Assembly (NCBI RefSeq): GCF_039522025.1
Contig: NZ_BAAADB010000032.1
Span: forward strand, 1-12,181
Direction: 5' to 3'
Length of the DNA: 12,181 nt
Source of the DNA: Deinococcus depolymerans
GTDB lineage: Bacteria; Deinococcota; Deinococci; Deinococcales; Deinococcaceae
Within the stretch, counting starts at the first letter, position 1, and every line of letters starts with the position of its first letter. Under the pieces are notes generated by a model. The model was not told the DNA's origin, did not search any database, and saw only the letters and a list, made by a program, of their open reading frames with translations. This document shows positions 1 to 7,298 of this stretch, in pieces. Both the position numbers and the translations under genes were made by a program.

Positions 1-265
1 CTCCAAAGAATGGTTCCATAACGCTCCGCAAGCGGAGCGGTATCGATGTGTTTGATGCCTTGCTTGCGCATGGCTGTACCCATTGGGTACCGTTTTGACT
101 TCATCCCGAAAGACTCTGTCCGTTTCGCGAATCTGGAGAACACCGGGGTGGTGTTCCGCTCGCCCAGCCCTGTCGGACTGGCCTTTGCATCTCAAGTATC
201 TCTCGTTGTCATGCTTCGCGGAGCTTTGGAGGCTCCTTCGTTGCGTCCGGATCTCCTTCAGCAAC
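1..265 (-). promoter_or_regulatory. Untranslated leader, probably of a 16S rRNA gene starting at the left edge
   Basis: The minus strand downstream of the strong promoter at 272-300 has no convincing reading frame. It contains several hairpins: GAACACC/GGTGTTC with a 5-base loop, GTACCC-AAT-GGGTAC, and CGCTCCGC-TT-GCGGAGCG about 20 bases from the edge. Its last bases read CTTTGGAG, which fits the start of bacterial 16S rRNA (…TGGAGAGTTTGATC) in the Deinococcus-Thermus group. GC is visibly lower than in the flanking genes, as expected of a structural-RNA leader. The mature RNA itself lies outside the window, apart from perhaps the last 7-8 bases. It could instead lead another stable RNA. The short plus-strand frame at 46-321 shows no protein-like pattern. 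Confidence 0.55.
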
Positions 266-271
266 TCAGTG

Positions 272-300
272 AGTATAGGCGCTTCTTAAAAGCTTGTCAA
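272..300 (-). promoter_or_regulatory. Strong sigma-70-type promoter P1 (TTGACA-17-TATACT)
   Basis: On the minus strand a perfect -35 TTGACA (295-300) is followed, after exactly 17 bases, by TATACT (272-277), which matches 5 of 6 consensus positions. It reads out of the topA side towards the left edge, into the probable rRNA leader. It is the strongest promoter in the window, which suits a stable-RNA gene. Confidence 0.8.
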
Positions 301-547
301 CACCCTACTCATCCTTCTTGAGCATCCGAGGCGCAGGGTCACTTGCGTTTCCCGGCGCGCTCCCTGGACCGGTCAGCCTCTCAACACGAGAGACCCACCT
401 CAAGAAGCCTGTCCACAACCCACCAGGGCGGCAGACAGGCCTTAAAAGGTATCCGCCACCCTGCAAACTGTCAAGGGGCCGTCAGGAGCGGGCGACCGCC
501 GCGCGCGCCCCGGTCGGCGGACCCGGGAACGGTCAGGGCCGCGCCCC
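301..547. other. Gene-free stretch between topA and the RNA leader
   Basis: Apart from P2, no coding pattern is seen on either strand. On the minus strand after the topA stop, CGACCG pairs with CGGTCG around a GC-rich loop, but no T-run follows, so a rho-independent terminator is not clear. A CTCTC-AACAC-GAGAG hairpin and a CCTGTC…GACAGG pair lie between P2 and P1. Read-through from topA into the RNA gene therefore cannot be excluded. Confidence 0.5.
446..474 (-). promoter_or_regulatory. Second, upstream promoter P2 (TTGACA-17-TACCTT)
   Basis: A second perfect TTGACA (469-474) lies 17 bases from TACCTT (446-451) on the minus strand, about 170 bases upstream of P1 and 73 bases after the topA stop. 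Tandem promoters are usual for rRNA operons. The -10 is weak (TA at the start, T at the end), so the call rests mainly on the -35, the spacing and the context. Confidence 0.5.
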
Positions 548-2584
548 TCACCTGCCGCTCTCGTCCCCGCGGGAGCGGGACCCGCCGGGCCCGGCCGGCT
601 TACGTTTGCGCGAGGTTCCGTCGTCCGCAGCGCGCTTCTCACGGGCCGGCCGGGGCTTCCTCGGGACCCAGGTCCCCTGCATGACCGCGTCCGCCTGCGC
701 GTCATCCAGCTCTGCAGGAATGACCTCCGTGGGCAGCGGGACGCTCTGCCCCCCGCGGACCAGATGCGGTCCACTGCCCGTCGCGCGGAGCCGCGTGGCC
801 TCCAGGTGAGGCAGCGGCAGACTCGGCGCGTCCCGCGACGCCCGCCGGATCGTCGGCGCCAGCCCCTGGGTCCAGAAGCGCGTCAGGTACGCCACGCGCG
901 TCGTTCCCCCGGCCGCCACGTCGTCCAGCCCGGCCTCCATGGTCGCCGTGAAGTCCCCACGCATCACCTCCGGCACCTGCCGCGCCAGGTACGTCGCCAC
1001 CAGCAGCCCCACCGCCGTCACGGACAGGTGCCGGCCGGTCAGGCGGACGTACCCGCGCGTCTGGAGGGTCGCGAGCGTCTGCGCGTACGTGCTCGGCCGC
1101 CCGATTCCCGCCTTCTCCATCGCCTGCACCAGCGTCGCCTCGGAGTACCGCGTCGGGGCGGACGTCTTCTTCCCCTCCGGCGGTCTGGCCTTGAGTGGCA
1201 CCTGCTGCCCCACCTGGAGGGCCGGGAGGCGCTGATCGTCCTTCTCCTCGTCCTCCTCCTGCAGGAGTTGCAGGTACCCCGCCTCCTTCAGCACCCGCCC
1301 CTGGGCGCTCAGGGTGGCCGCGCCGCAGGTCAGGGTCACCACCGTCCTGTCGAACACCGCATCATTCATCTGGGACGCCACGGTGCGCTGGTAGATCAGG
1401 GTGTACACCGCCAGCTCGTCCCCGCCCAGTCCCACGGTGTCCGGGGGGCGCCAGGTCGTCCCGGACGGGCGGATCGCCTCGTGGGCCTCCTGCGCATTCT
1501 TGTTCCGGGTCGCGTACTGCCGGGGCTGTGCGGGCACGGCCGCCGGGCCGAAGAGGCGCGTGGCTTCCCGCCGCGCCTCGGTCAGCGCCTCGTCCGACAG
1601 GGCCGGGGAATCGGTGCGCATGTAGGTGATGTACCCGCCCTCGTACAGCCGCTGCGCGGTGTCCATGACCTGTTTGGCGCTGAGGTTGAGCCGCCCGCCC
1701 GCCTGCTGCAGGGTGCTGGTGATGAACGGCGGTGCGGGCCGTGAGCGGGTCTCGGTCACCTCCACGTGCGTCACACTGGCTTCCCGGCCGTCCAGGTAGG
1801 CGCTCAGGGCGCGGGCCTGTTCGTCCGTCATCTCCAGCACCCGCACGCCGCCCTTCAGCACGCCGTCCTGGGTGTAGTCGCCTGCCCGCGCGACCGGCAG
1901 GCCCTGCGGGTGCTCGCTGCTGCGGACCTGCGTGACGGTTGCCGTGAACTTCGGGCGGGTCAGGACGTCCGCGCGGATCGACCAGAACGTCGCGGGCCTG
2001 AAGCGCATGCGGGCCATCTCCCGCTGAGACAGCAGCATCAGCGCCGCGCTCTGCACGCGCCCCGCGCTGAGCCCGCCGCCCACGCTGCCCCACAGCAGCG
2101 GACTGACCCCGTACCCCACCAGCCGGTCGATGACCCGGCGGGCCTCCTGCGCCGCCACGAGGTGCAGGTCCAGCGGCCTCGTCCTCTGCAGCGCCGCCTG
2201 AAGGGCCTCAGCGGTGATCTCGGTGAAGACCATGCGGGTGGGCTGATCGATCTTCAGCAGGCGGCTGAGGTGGTATGAGATCGCCTCGCCCTCGCGGTCC
2301 ATGTCCGACGCGAACAGCACCCGGTCGGCCCGTGCCGCGAGCTGCTGGAGTTCCTTCACGGTGGCCCGCTTACCGGCCGGCACGACGTAGATGGGCGCGA
2401 AGGTCTCGGGATTCACACCCAGCGCCGCCCAGGGTTCGGCGCGGTACCGCTCGGGAATCTCGCCTTTCGAGCCCGGCAGGTCGCGCACGTGCCCGAGCGA
2501 GGCGCGCACCACGTAGTCCCGCCCGAGGTACCCGGCGATCTTGCGGGCCTTGGCAGGACTTTCGACGATCACGAGGGTGGCCAT
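548..2584 (-). CDS. topA: DNA topoisomerase I (type IA), short form
   Basis: This cytosolic enzyme relaxes negative supercoils by cutting and passing one DNA strand. The 678-residue product starts MATLVIVESPAKARKI, the classic TOPRIM opening with Glu9. The metal-binding DxDxE is at 94-98 in FASDMDREGEA. The active-site Tyr is Y321 with R323 in GGYITYMRTDS, followed by EAHEAIRPS (367-373) and GIGRPSTYA (493-501). Residues about 596-645 resemble the C-terminal topoisomerase repeat. The tail (641-678) is rich in Lys/Arg. No four-Cys zinc fingers are present, and the protein is shorter than the roughly 850-1000 residues of many TopA, so it may be a reduced or second copy. The ATG at 2584 was chosen because the TOPRIM strand starts there; TACCCT lies 6 bases upstream, which suggests leaderless mRNA. 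The gene is divergent from the TerD-AIM24 gene. Confidence 0.93.
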   Translation of the reverse strand: MATLVIVESPAKARKIAGYLGRDYVVRASLGHVRDLPGSKGEIPERYRAEPWAALGVNPETFAPIYVVPAGKRATVKELQQLAARADRVLFASDMDREGEAISYHLSRLLKIDQPTRMVFTEITAEALQAALQRTRPLDLHLVAAQEARRVIDRLVGYGVSPLLWGSVGGGLSAGRVQSAALMLLSQREMARMRFRPATFWSIRADVLTRPKFTATVTQVRSSEHPQGLPVARAGDYTQDGVLKGGVRVLEMTDEQARALSAYLDGREASVTHVEVTETRSRPAPPFITSTLQQAGGRLNLSAKQVMDTAQRLYEGGYITYMRTDSPALSDEALTEARREATRLFGPAAVPAQPRQYATRNKNAQEAHEAIRPSGTTWRPPDTVGLGGDELAVYTLIYQRTVASQMNDAVFDRTVVTLTCGAATLSAQGRVLKEAGYLQLLQEEDEEKDDQRLPALQVGQQVPLKARPPEGKKTSAPTRYSEATLVQAMEKAGIGRPSTYAQTLATLQTRGYVRLTGRHLSVTAVGLLVATYLARQVPEVMRGDFTATMEAGLDDVAAGGTTRVAYLTRFWTQGLAPTIRRASRDAPSLPLPHLEATRLRATGSGPHLVRGGQSVPLPTEVIPAELDDAQADAVMQGTWVPRKPRPAREKRAADDGTSRKRKPAGPGGSRSRGDESGR

Positions 2585-2590
2585 GTGGAC

Positions 2591-2596
2591 AGGGTA
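2591..2596 (-). promoter_or_regulatory. -10 box of a probable leaderless topA promoter
   Basis: TACCCT on the minus strand is followed by six bases (GTCCAC) and then the ATG of topA. This is the TANNNT plus about 6 bases spacing seen at leaderless genes. No convincing -35 or Shine-Dalgarno sequence is visible. Confidence 0.45.
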
Positions 2597-2635
2597 GACG
2601 CACCGACGCGCCGGACCACCCACGTCTCCGCGCTT

Positions 2636-2652
2636 CCATGACCGTCACATGG
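2636..2652. promoter_or_regulatory. 17-bp inverted repeat CCATG-N7-CATGG in the topA/terD intergenic
   Basis: CCATGACCGTCACATGG has 5-bp inverted arms around 7 bases. It matches the published Deinococcus radiation/desiccation response motif (TTATGTCATTGACATAA) at 9 of 17 positions, including both inner ATG/CAT blocks and the C and AC bases beside them, but not the outer TT/AA. It lies about 50 bases upstream of topA and 125 upstream of the TerD-AIM24 gene. It may be an operator or chance. Confidence 0.25.
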
Positions 2653-2676
2653 TGAATCACACGGCTCCCGGCGCAA

Positions 2677-2685
2677 CCCCCCCCC
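2677..2685. repeat. Run of nine C in the topA/terD intergenic region
   Basis: An uninterrupted C9 tract lies about 35 bases upstream of the possible TAGACT -10 of the TerD-AIM24 gene. Such tracts slip during replication. Here it is intergenic and could change promoter spacing, but no effect can be shown from sequence. Confidence 0.6.
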
Positions 2686-2775
2686 GCTCCCGGGCAGTCA
2701 CCCGCACCGGACGCCCCGTTAGACTGGACGTCCACCATCCGGCCGTCGTCCGCTTCCCTCCTGCGAGGTTTTCCC

Positions 2776-4152
2776 ATGACCCAGCTTCAACCCGGTGAGA
2801 AACGCAACCTGTCCGAATTCATCTCGGGTTCCCGCCTGCGCGTCCAGGTCAGCCACGACCTCGCGCAGGGCGACGTGAGCGTCTTCGGCCTGAACCACGA
2901 ACGCCAGCTCCGGGACGACCGGTACTTCGTGTTCTACAACCAGCTTCAGAGTCCGGCAGGCGAGGTGACGTTGCAACTCGATGGGTCCCTCGCCACCTTC
3001 GACCTGGATCTCGCGGCCCTGCCGCCAGGCATCGAGCGACTGGTCTTCGTGATCTCGCACGACCAGTCACCCATGAGCCGCCTGGGGCAGTTGCGACTCG
3101 CCCTCCAGGACCCACAGGGCGCCGAGCGGGCCACCGTCGTGCTGCGCGGCAGTCTCTTCACCGCCGAACGCGCCCTGATGATCGCCGAACTGTACCGGCA
3201 TTCCGGCGAGTGGCGCGTGGGCAGTGTGGCGCAGGGCTTCCAGGGCGGCCTGGACTCGCTGCTCGGGTATTTCGGCGGTCAGGTGGCGGACCCGACGGTC
3301 GCGCCGCCCGCCGCCACGGTCCCACCGGCACCCGCCCCACCGCCGGTCACGCCGCCCTCCCCTGCCCCGCCAGCGCCCGCCCAGCCGGCACCGGTCCCCC
3401 CCGCACCAGCCGGCACGGGGCAGGGCACCAGTGTCGCGGATTTCCTGCGCGGCAGCGCCGAGCAGGACCGCCCGGGCCACGTGTTCGAACTGGAATCCAG
3501 CAAGATGCTCGAGGTGAAAGTCAACGGCCGCGTCTGGAGCAAGATCGGTGCGATGGTCGCCTACCGGGGTCGCCTGGAATTCCAGCGGGCCAGCACCCTG
3601 CGCGACCTGATGGGCGGCGTGCGCTCCGGGGGCGGCATGGGCGCGCTGCTGGGCGCCGCCATGCGCCTGGGCAGCGGCGAGATGGGCCCCCTGGTGAGCA
3701 TCCAGGGGCAGGGCGTGTGCTACCTCGCCGACCAGGGCAAGGAAATCTCGATCATCCGTCTGTCGGGAGACACCCTGAACGTCAACGGCAAGGACCTGCT
3801 CGCCTTCGAGGACACCGTGACCCACGAGATCACCATGCAGCGCTCCGTGGCGGGCATGGTGGCCGGCGGCCTGTTCAGCGTGCAGGTGCGCGGGCACGGC
3901 CTCGTGGCGATCCTCAGTCACGGCCAGCCCCTGACGTTGCGGGTCACGCCGCAGGAACCCATCTTCACCGACCCCAACGCCACCATCGCCTGGAGTGAAC
4001 ACCTGCGCCCGGACCTGCGGGTCAGCCAGGACCTGAGGTCCATGCTCGGACGGGGCGGCGGCGAAACCCTCCAGATGGCGTTCCAGGGAGACGGGTTCGT
4101 GGTCGTGCAGCCCTACGAGGAAACGGCCGCCATGGAGCTGCCGACCCACTGA
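2776..4152 (+). CDS. TerD-family domain fused to an AIM24 (DUF124/TIGR00266-like) domain
   Basis: A 458-residue protein in three parts. Residues 1-165 are a TerD-type domain, with the motifs DDRYFVFYNQLQSP (47-60), LPPGIERLVFVISHD (82-96) and the closing YRHSGEWRVGSVAQGFQGG (140-158). Residues 172-214 are a Pro/Ala linker. Residues 218-447 are an AIM24-like beta-rich domain. TerD proteins belong to tellurite and general stress islands and usually bind Ca2+ through an acidic GDGDDE loop; here that loop reads QLDGSLATFDLDL, so calcium binding may be weakened. There is no signal peptide, so it is probably cytosolic. The start is ATG with GAGG 7 bases upstream (2765-2768); a TAGACT box sits at 2720-2725. 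No ter operon genes are adjacent. The TGA stop overlaps the end of a repeat element. The biochemical function is unknown. Confidence 0.8.
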   Translation: MTQLQPGEKRNLSEFISGSRLRVQVSHDLAQGDVSVFGLNHERQLRDDRYFVFYNQLQSPAGEVTLQLDGSLATFDLDLAALPPGIERLVFVISHDQSPMSRLGQLRLALQDPQGAERATVVLRGSLFTAERALMIAELYRHSGEWRVGSVAQGFQGGLDSLLGYFGGQVADPTVAPPAATVPPAPAPPPVTPPSPAPPAPAQPAPVPPAPAGTGQGTSVADFLRGSAEQDRPGHVFELESSKMLEVKVNGRVWSKIGAMVAYRGRLEFQRASTLRDLMGGVRSGGGMGALLGAAMRLGSGEMGPLVSIQGQGVCYLADQGKEISIIRLSGDTLNVNGKDLLAFEDTVTHEITMQRSVAGMVAGGLFSVQVRGHGLVAILSHGQPLTLRVTPQEPIFTDPNATIAWSEHLRPDLRVSQDLRSMLGRGGGETLQMAFQGDGFVVVQPYEETAAMELPTH

Positions 4153-4308
4153 TACGAACTCCGATTGAATGGCTGACAAAGCCGTTCAATCCGGGCGGAT
4201 GCGACTCAGAGAGCTGCTCCGCAGAGAAGGAGCTGGGCGGGTTCCGGACGTGGAGTTGACAGATCGGTGGTGTTCCGATCTGTGCACGAAACAAACGGCA
4301 GTCCGTGT
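4152..4308 (-). repeat. Copy A of the ~157-bp hairpin repeat family
   Basis: This copy lies in minus orientation. Read on the minus strand it begins ACACGGACTGCCGTTTGTTT, carries CAGATCGG-7-CCGATCTG, a variable middle rich in CTCC and CTGCGGAGCAG, then GATTGAA…TTCAATC, and ends CGGAGTTCGTATCA. The last hairpin lies directly after the TGA of the TerD-AIM24 gene, whose TGA is followed by TACGAACTCCG. It separates that gene from the convergent selO. Ends are inverted repeats of the ATACGGANTCCG type with TA next to the left border; the right end is mutated. Confidence 0.8.
4163..4191 (+). terminator. Hairpin directly after the TerD-AIM24 stop codon
   Basis: GATTGAATGGCT pairs with AGCCGTTCAATC around a 5-base loop; one pair is T·G. 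It starts 10 bases after the stop. There is no T-run, so it may act as a rho-dependent or 3'-end-stabilising structure. It is part of repeat copy A. Confidence 0.5.
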
Positions 4309-4427
4309 AAGGCGGGAGCGCCGCGCGGAGCCGCGCCGGGGCGAGGGTGGCGTTCATCTCGGGTCCGGGTCCGGCAGGTGCCGTGCACATGGGGAGGTCC
4401 TGTGGGGACGGGAGCGGGCGGTCCCGG
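4309..4427. other. Short gene-free stretch before the selO stop
   Basis: GC-rich. The minus strand after the selO stop contains GGGAC…GTCCC, and GGCGGGAGCGC is found near the repeat edge. No gene is seen. Confidence 0.4.
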
Positions 4428-5933
4428 TCAGGTGCCGCAGAAGGTGCGGTAACAGGCCGTCACCTCCGCGCGGGCCGGTTCGAGGTACGCCGCCTGTTCC
4501 GGCGTCTCGTCGTACGGCCGCTGAACAGCTGCCAGCAGCCGCCGGAACGGCCCGAGATCCCCGTGGTCGGACGCGGCCGCCAGCGCCTCCTCGACCCGGT
4601 GGTTGCGCGGAATGACCGCCGGGTTCACCCGGCGCATCCGCTCTGCCCGGTCCTTCCAGTCCACCGCCGCATTGCCCTCCCTTCCCGCCCGTACCCGCCA
4701 GCGGGCCAGCCAGGCGTCCGGCGCCTGCGGGTCGGTGAACAGCGCCCGCAGCGGCCCCCCGTCCCCGTCCGCCGCGTCGGCCAGCCTGCGCCACCCGAGC
4801 GTGAAGTCCACCCGCTGGTCTTGCAGCAGGGTCAGCCAGTCCTGCGCGAGCGCACGGTCGCTCGGGTCGTCCCCGCCCTGCAGGCCCAGCTTCGCGCGCT
4901 GGCCGGTCAGCAGCGCACCCCCGTACCACTCCGGGAAGGCGTCGATCACCCCGGTCGCCTGCCCGGTGGCCTCCGACATGGCGTCCTGACTGTCCTCACC
5001 GGCGATGAGGGGCAGCAGCGTCCCGGCCAGCCGCGCCAGGTTCCAGCGGGTCACGGGCGGCTGGTTGCGGTAGGCGTACCGTCCGCCGTGGTCGATGGAG
5101 CTGAACACCGCGTCCGGGTCGTACGCCTCCAGGAACGCGCACGGGCCGTAGTCGATCGTCTCGCCGGAAATGGCGACGTTGTCGGTGTTCATCACGCCGT
5201 GAATGAATCCGACGTTCATCCATGCCGCCACCAGTGCCGCCTGCCGCTGCGCGACCCGGCGCAGCAGGCCGAGATACCGGTCGTCCGTTCCGACGAGGTC
5301 CGGGTCGTGCCGGGCGATGGCGTAGTCGGCGAGCTGCCGCACGCGGTCGGTCTCCCGGCGGGCGCTGAAGAACTCGAAGGTGCCGACCCGCAGGTGACTG
5401 GCCGCCACGCGGGTCAGGACCGCGCCGGGCAGGGCCCGCTCCCGGTAGACGGTCTCGCCGGTGGCGGCCACGGCGAGGGCGCGGGTGGTGGGGAGGCCGA
5501 GGGCGTGCATGGCCTCGCCGATCAGGACTTCGCGCAGCATGGGTCCGACGGCGGCCTTGCCGTCGCCCCGTCTGGAAAAGGGCGTGCGGCCGGAACCCTT
5601 GAGCATCAGGTCACGGCGCCTCCCGAGGCGGTCGATGACCTCGCCGAGGAGCAGGGCGCGGCCGTCGCCGAGTTGTGGGGAGAACCCCCCGAACTGGTGA
5701 CCGGCGTACGCCTGCGCGAGCGGCTCGGCCCCCTCGGGGACCCGGTTGCCGGCGAAGATCGCGGCGCCGTCAGGGCCATCCAGCACGTCAGGGTCCAGGC
5801 CCAGTTCGAGGGCCAGGTCCCGGTTGAAGAACAGCAGGCTCGGCGCGGGCACGGTGGCCGGCTGCCAGGGAACGGCAAAGCCGGGCAGGTCCCGCGCGTA
5901 GGTGTTGTCGAACTGGAACGGGGAGGCGGGCAT
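4428..5933 (-). CDS. selO: SelO/YdiU family protein adenylyltransferase (AMPylator)
   Basis: SelO is a pseudokinase-fold enzyme that transfers AMP from ATP to Ser/Thr/Tyr of target proteins; family members are tied to oxidative stress. The 501-residue product is close to the usual bacterial length (about 480-500). Hallmarks: FDNTYARDLPGF (8-19), YAGHQFGGFSPQLGDGRA (76-93), LKGSGRTPFSRRGDG (111-125), HGVMNTDNVAISGETIDYG (245-263) with the catalytic Asn/Asp motifs, and the C-terminal FCGT with Cys499 where some eukaryotic members have selenocysteine. The ATG at 5933 was chosen because homologues begin near FDNTYA; the frame runs further upstream (to 6074) through the hairpin, which is not protein-like. 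A GGGGAGG lies 16 bases upstream, too far to be a normal ribosome site. It follows the response regulator on the same strand after a 150-base gap with a hairpin. Confidence 0.93.
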   Translation of the reverse strand: MPASPFQFDNTYARDLPGFAVPWQPATVPAPSLLFFNRDLALELGLDPDVLDGPDGAAIFAGNRVPEGAEPLAQAYAGHQFGGFSPQLGDGRALLLGEVIDRLGRRRDLMLKGSGRTPFSRRGDGKAAVGPMLREVLIGEAMHALGLPTTRALAVAATGETVYRERALPGAVLTRVAASHLRVGTFEFFSARRETDRVRQLADYAIARHDPDLVGTDDRYLGLLRRVAQRQAALVAAWMNVGFIHGVMNTDNVAISGETIDYGPCAFLEAYDPDAVFSSIDHGGRYAYRNQPPVTRWNLARLAGTLLPLIAGEDSQDAMSEATGQATGVIDAFPEWYGGALLTGQRAKLGLQGGDDPSDRALAQDWLTLLQDQRVDFTLGWRRLADAADGDGGPLRALFTDPQAPDAWLARWRVRAGREGNAAVDWKDRAERMRRVNPAVIPRNHRVEEALAAASDHGDLGPFRRLLAAVQRPYDETPEQAAYLEPARAEVTACYRTFCGT

Positions 5934-6041
5934 GGCAGACAGTCTGACGCCTCCCCGGAAATCGACTGGACGCTGGCCACAGTCCGGCACGGCTGAGGCA
6001 GGGCGCCATTTCCTCTGGGGGGCCTCTGTGAGTCCTTTGCG

Positions 6042-6079
6042 CTCGGATGGAACGGTTCTGGCAACCCGTTCCATCCGAG
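6042..6079. terminator. Perfect 14-bp hairpin between the response regulator and selO (repeat fragment E)
   Basis: CTCGGATGGAACGG pairs perfectly with CCGTTCCATCCGAG around a 10-base loop. On the minus strand it starts 4 bases after the TGA of the response regulator, which reads TGA-TGGACTCGG and matches the end of the repeat family (TGA-TACGGACTCCG, with the TAC triplet apparently lost or altered). It is thus the hairpin half of the repeat, used as a 3' end structure for the regulator gene. The stem is nearly identical to the one in copy C1. Confidence 0.7.
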
Positions 6080-6083
6080 TCCA

Positions 6084-6764
6084 TCACGCCTCTTCCGTCT
6101 CGTCCTCGCGGAAGCGGTACCCGATCCCCCGGACCGTCTCGATGAACCGCGGCGTGTCCAGCGTCTCCCCCAGCTTGCGGCGCAGGGCAGTGATGTGAAC
6201 GTCCACCACCCGTTCGGTTCCGGGAAAATCGGGGCCCCAGACGCGCTCGAGCAGGCGTTCGCGGGACCAGGCCATGCCGGTGTGCTGGGCCATGGTGCTG
6301 AGCAGGTCGAACTCCAGTTTCGAGAGTTCCACGCGCCGTCCGGCCAGCCGCACCTCGCGGGCGCGCAGGTCGACGTGCAGGTCCCGCACGCTGAACGCCG
6401 TCTGCACGCCGGCCCGGCGGAGCAGCGCCCGGACGCGGGCCGTGACCTCACGCGGACTGAACGGCTTGACGACGTAATCGTCCACACCGCCGTCCAGGCC
6501 GCGCAGTTTGTCCTCTTCCTCCCCGCGGCCCGTGAGCATCAGCAGGGGAAGGGTCAGGCCGGCGTCACGGGCGTCACGGGCCACCTGCACGCCGGAGGTG
6601 CCGGGCAGCATCCAGTCGAGGACGGCCACGTCGGCGCGTGGCAGCTGTTCCCAGGCGTCCGGCCCCGTGCGGGCCTCAAGGACCGTGTGCCCGTCGGCTT
6701 TCAGGTAGGCCCGCAGGATTTCCAGGATGGCGGGATCATCGTCAACGATCAGGACAGTGGGCAT
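6084..6764 (-). CDS. OmpR/PhoB-family response regulator
   Basis: A 226-residue two-component transcription factor. The receiver domain spans 1-115, with the acidic pair D8/D9 in VDDD, the phosphoacceptor D50 in VLDWMLPG, T78 and K100 in VVKPF. A winged-helix DNA-binding domain covers about 128-222 (LSKLEFDLL, VWGPDFPGTERVVDVHITALRRKLG, FIETVRGIGYRF). Note GGVDDY where GADDY is usual. The ATG at 6764 was chosen for the MPTVLIVDDD receiver start and has GGAG 7 bases upstream (6772-6775). Its likely partner is the histidine kinase at 8120, on the other side of the DUF305 gene, although the two are not in one operon. It shares strand with DUF305 (upstream) and selO (downstream). The target genes are unknown; DUF305 is an obvious candidate. 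Confidence 0.92.
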   Translation of the reverse strand: MPTVLIVDDDPAILEILRAYLKADGHTVLEARTGPDAWEQLPRADVAVLDWMLPGTSGVQVARDARDAGLTLPLLMLTGRGEEEDKLRGLDGGVDDYVVKPFSPREVTARVRALLRRAGVQTAFSVRDLHVDLRAREVRLAGRRVELSKLEFDLLSTMAQHTGMAWSRERLLERVWGPDFPGTERVVDVHITALRRKLGETLDTPRFIETVRGIGYRFREDETEEA

Positions 6765-6853
6765 GGGGACACTCCGGGACGTGCGGGCGGGGGTGTGGAC
6801 GCGGCCTGGATGCGGGGACCTCGGGACGCAGGGGCGCCGCAGCGGGCCTCCTG

Positions 6854-7009
6854 ATACGGATTCCGTTTGTTTCGTTCCCAGATCGGAACACCACCGATCT
6901 GTCAACTCCACGTCCGGAGGGGCGTTTCTCTCCTGCTCGCTCTGCTGCGCAGCTCTACGGGTCCGCTCGGATTGAATGGCCTTGTAAGCCATTCAATCGG
7001 AGTCCGTAT
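6854..7009 (+). repeat. Copy B of the ~157-bp hairpin repeat family
   Basis: This complete copy begins ATACGGATTCCGTTTGTTTC and ends CGGAGTCCGTAT, so the ends are inverted repeats with one mismatch, with ATA at the left end and TAT at the right. The first hairpin is CAGATCGG (6879-6886)/CCGATCTG (6894-6901); the second is GATTGAATGGC (6970-6980)/GCCATTCAATC (6988-6998). Unlike A, D and E, its hairpin end does not abut a recognisable gene stop. Confidence 0.85.
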
Positions 7010-7064
7010 GAGGTGACGCCGTGAACCCGCTCCTCCCCGGCCGGCCCGCAGGATAACAGCCCGG

Positions 7065-7078
7065 ATGAATGGGTTCAT
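7065..7078. promoter_or_regulatory. Operator-like palindrome ATGAA-TGGG-TTCAT
   Basis: A perfect 5-bp inverted repeat with a 4-base loop lies just upstream of a possible minus-strand -10 (TATCCT, 7050-7055) in the unique stretch between repeats B and C1. It could be a regulator site for the response-regulator gene. The support is weak. Confidence 0.2.
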
Positions 7079-7198
7079 GGCGTCCGTTGCGCTTCCACGC
7101 ACGCCGCAGCGCCGCGCTGTGCGGCCCGGGGTTACCCGGGTGGGCACGCCTTCCCGGACCAGACGGGCCGGGATGGGCGCGCACCCGCCATCCGGCTC

Positions 7199-7297
7199 AT
7201 GCGGACTCCAACGGAATGGGTGGCCAGAACCGTTCCATCCGAGCGGCCTCGCAGAGCTGCGCCGCAGGGGAGGAGCGAAACGGACGGCCGTCCGTCT
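7199..7297 (-). repeat. Copy C1, truncated member of the repeat family
   Basis: About 99 bp in minus orientation. Its left border is ATGCGGACTCC, its hairpin is GGAATGGGT/AACCGTTCC (imperfect), it keeps the CTGCGGCGCAG and CTCC middle, and it ends at GGACGGCCGTCCGTCT. The CAGATCGG hairpin is missing. It sits one base from copy C2 in the opposite orientation. Confidence 0.65.
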
Positions 7298-7298
7298 C

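Noticed and set aside
46..321. 91-codon plus-strand frame at the left edge
   Set aside because: It is antisense to a near-consensus promoter and structured leader, and has no protein-like motif or ribosome site.
1401..1408. GTGTACAC half operator inside topA
   Set aside because: It is a single site within conserved coding sequence (codons for VYTL), so probably chance.
4347..5996. Long plus-strand open frame of 549 codons
   Set aside because: It is antisense to selO, whose motifs are unmistakable; the plus-strand translation has no family pattern and is a GC-bias artefact.
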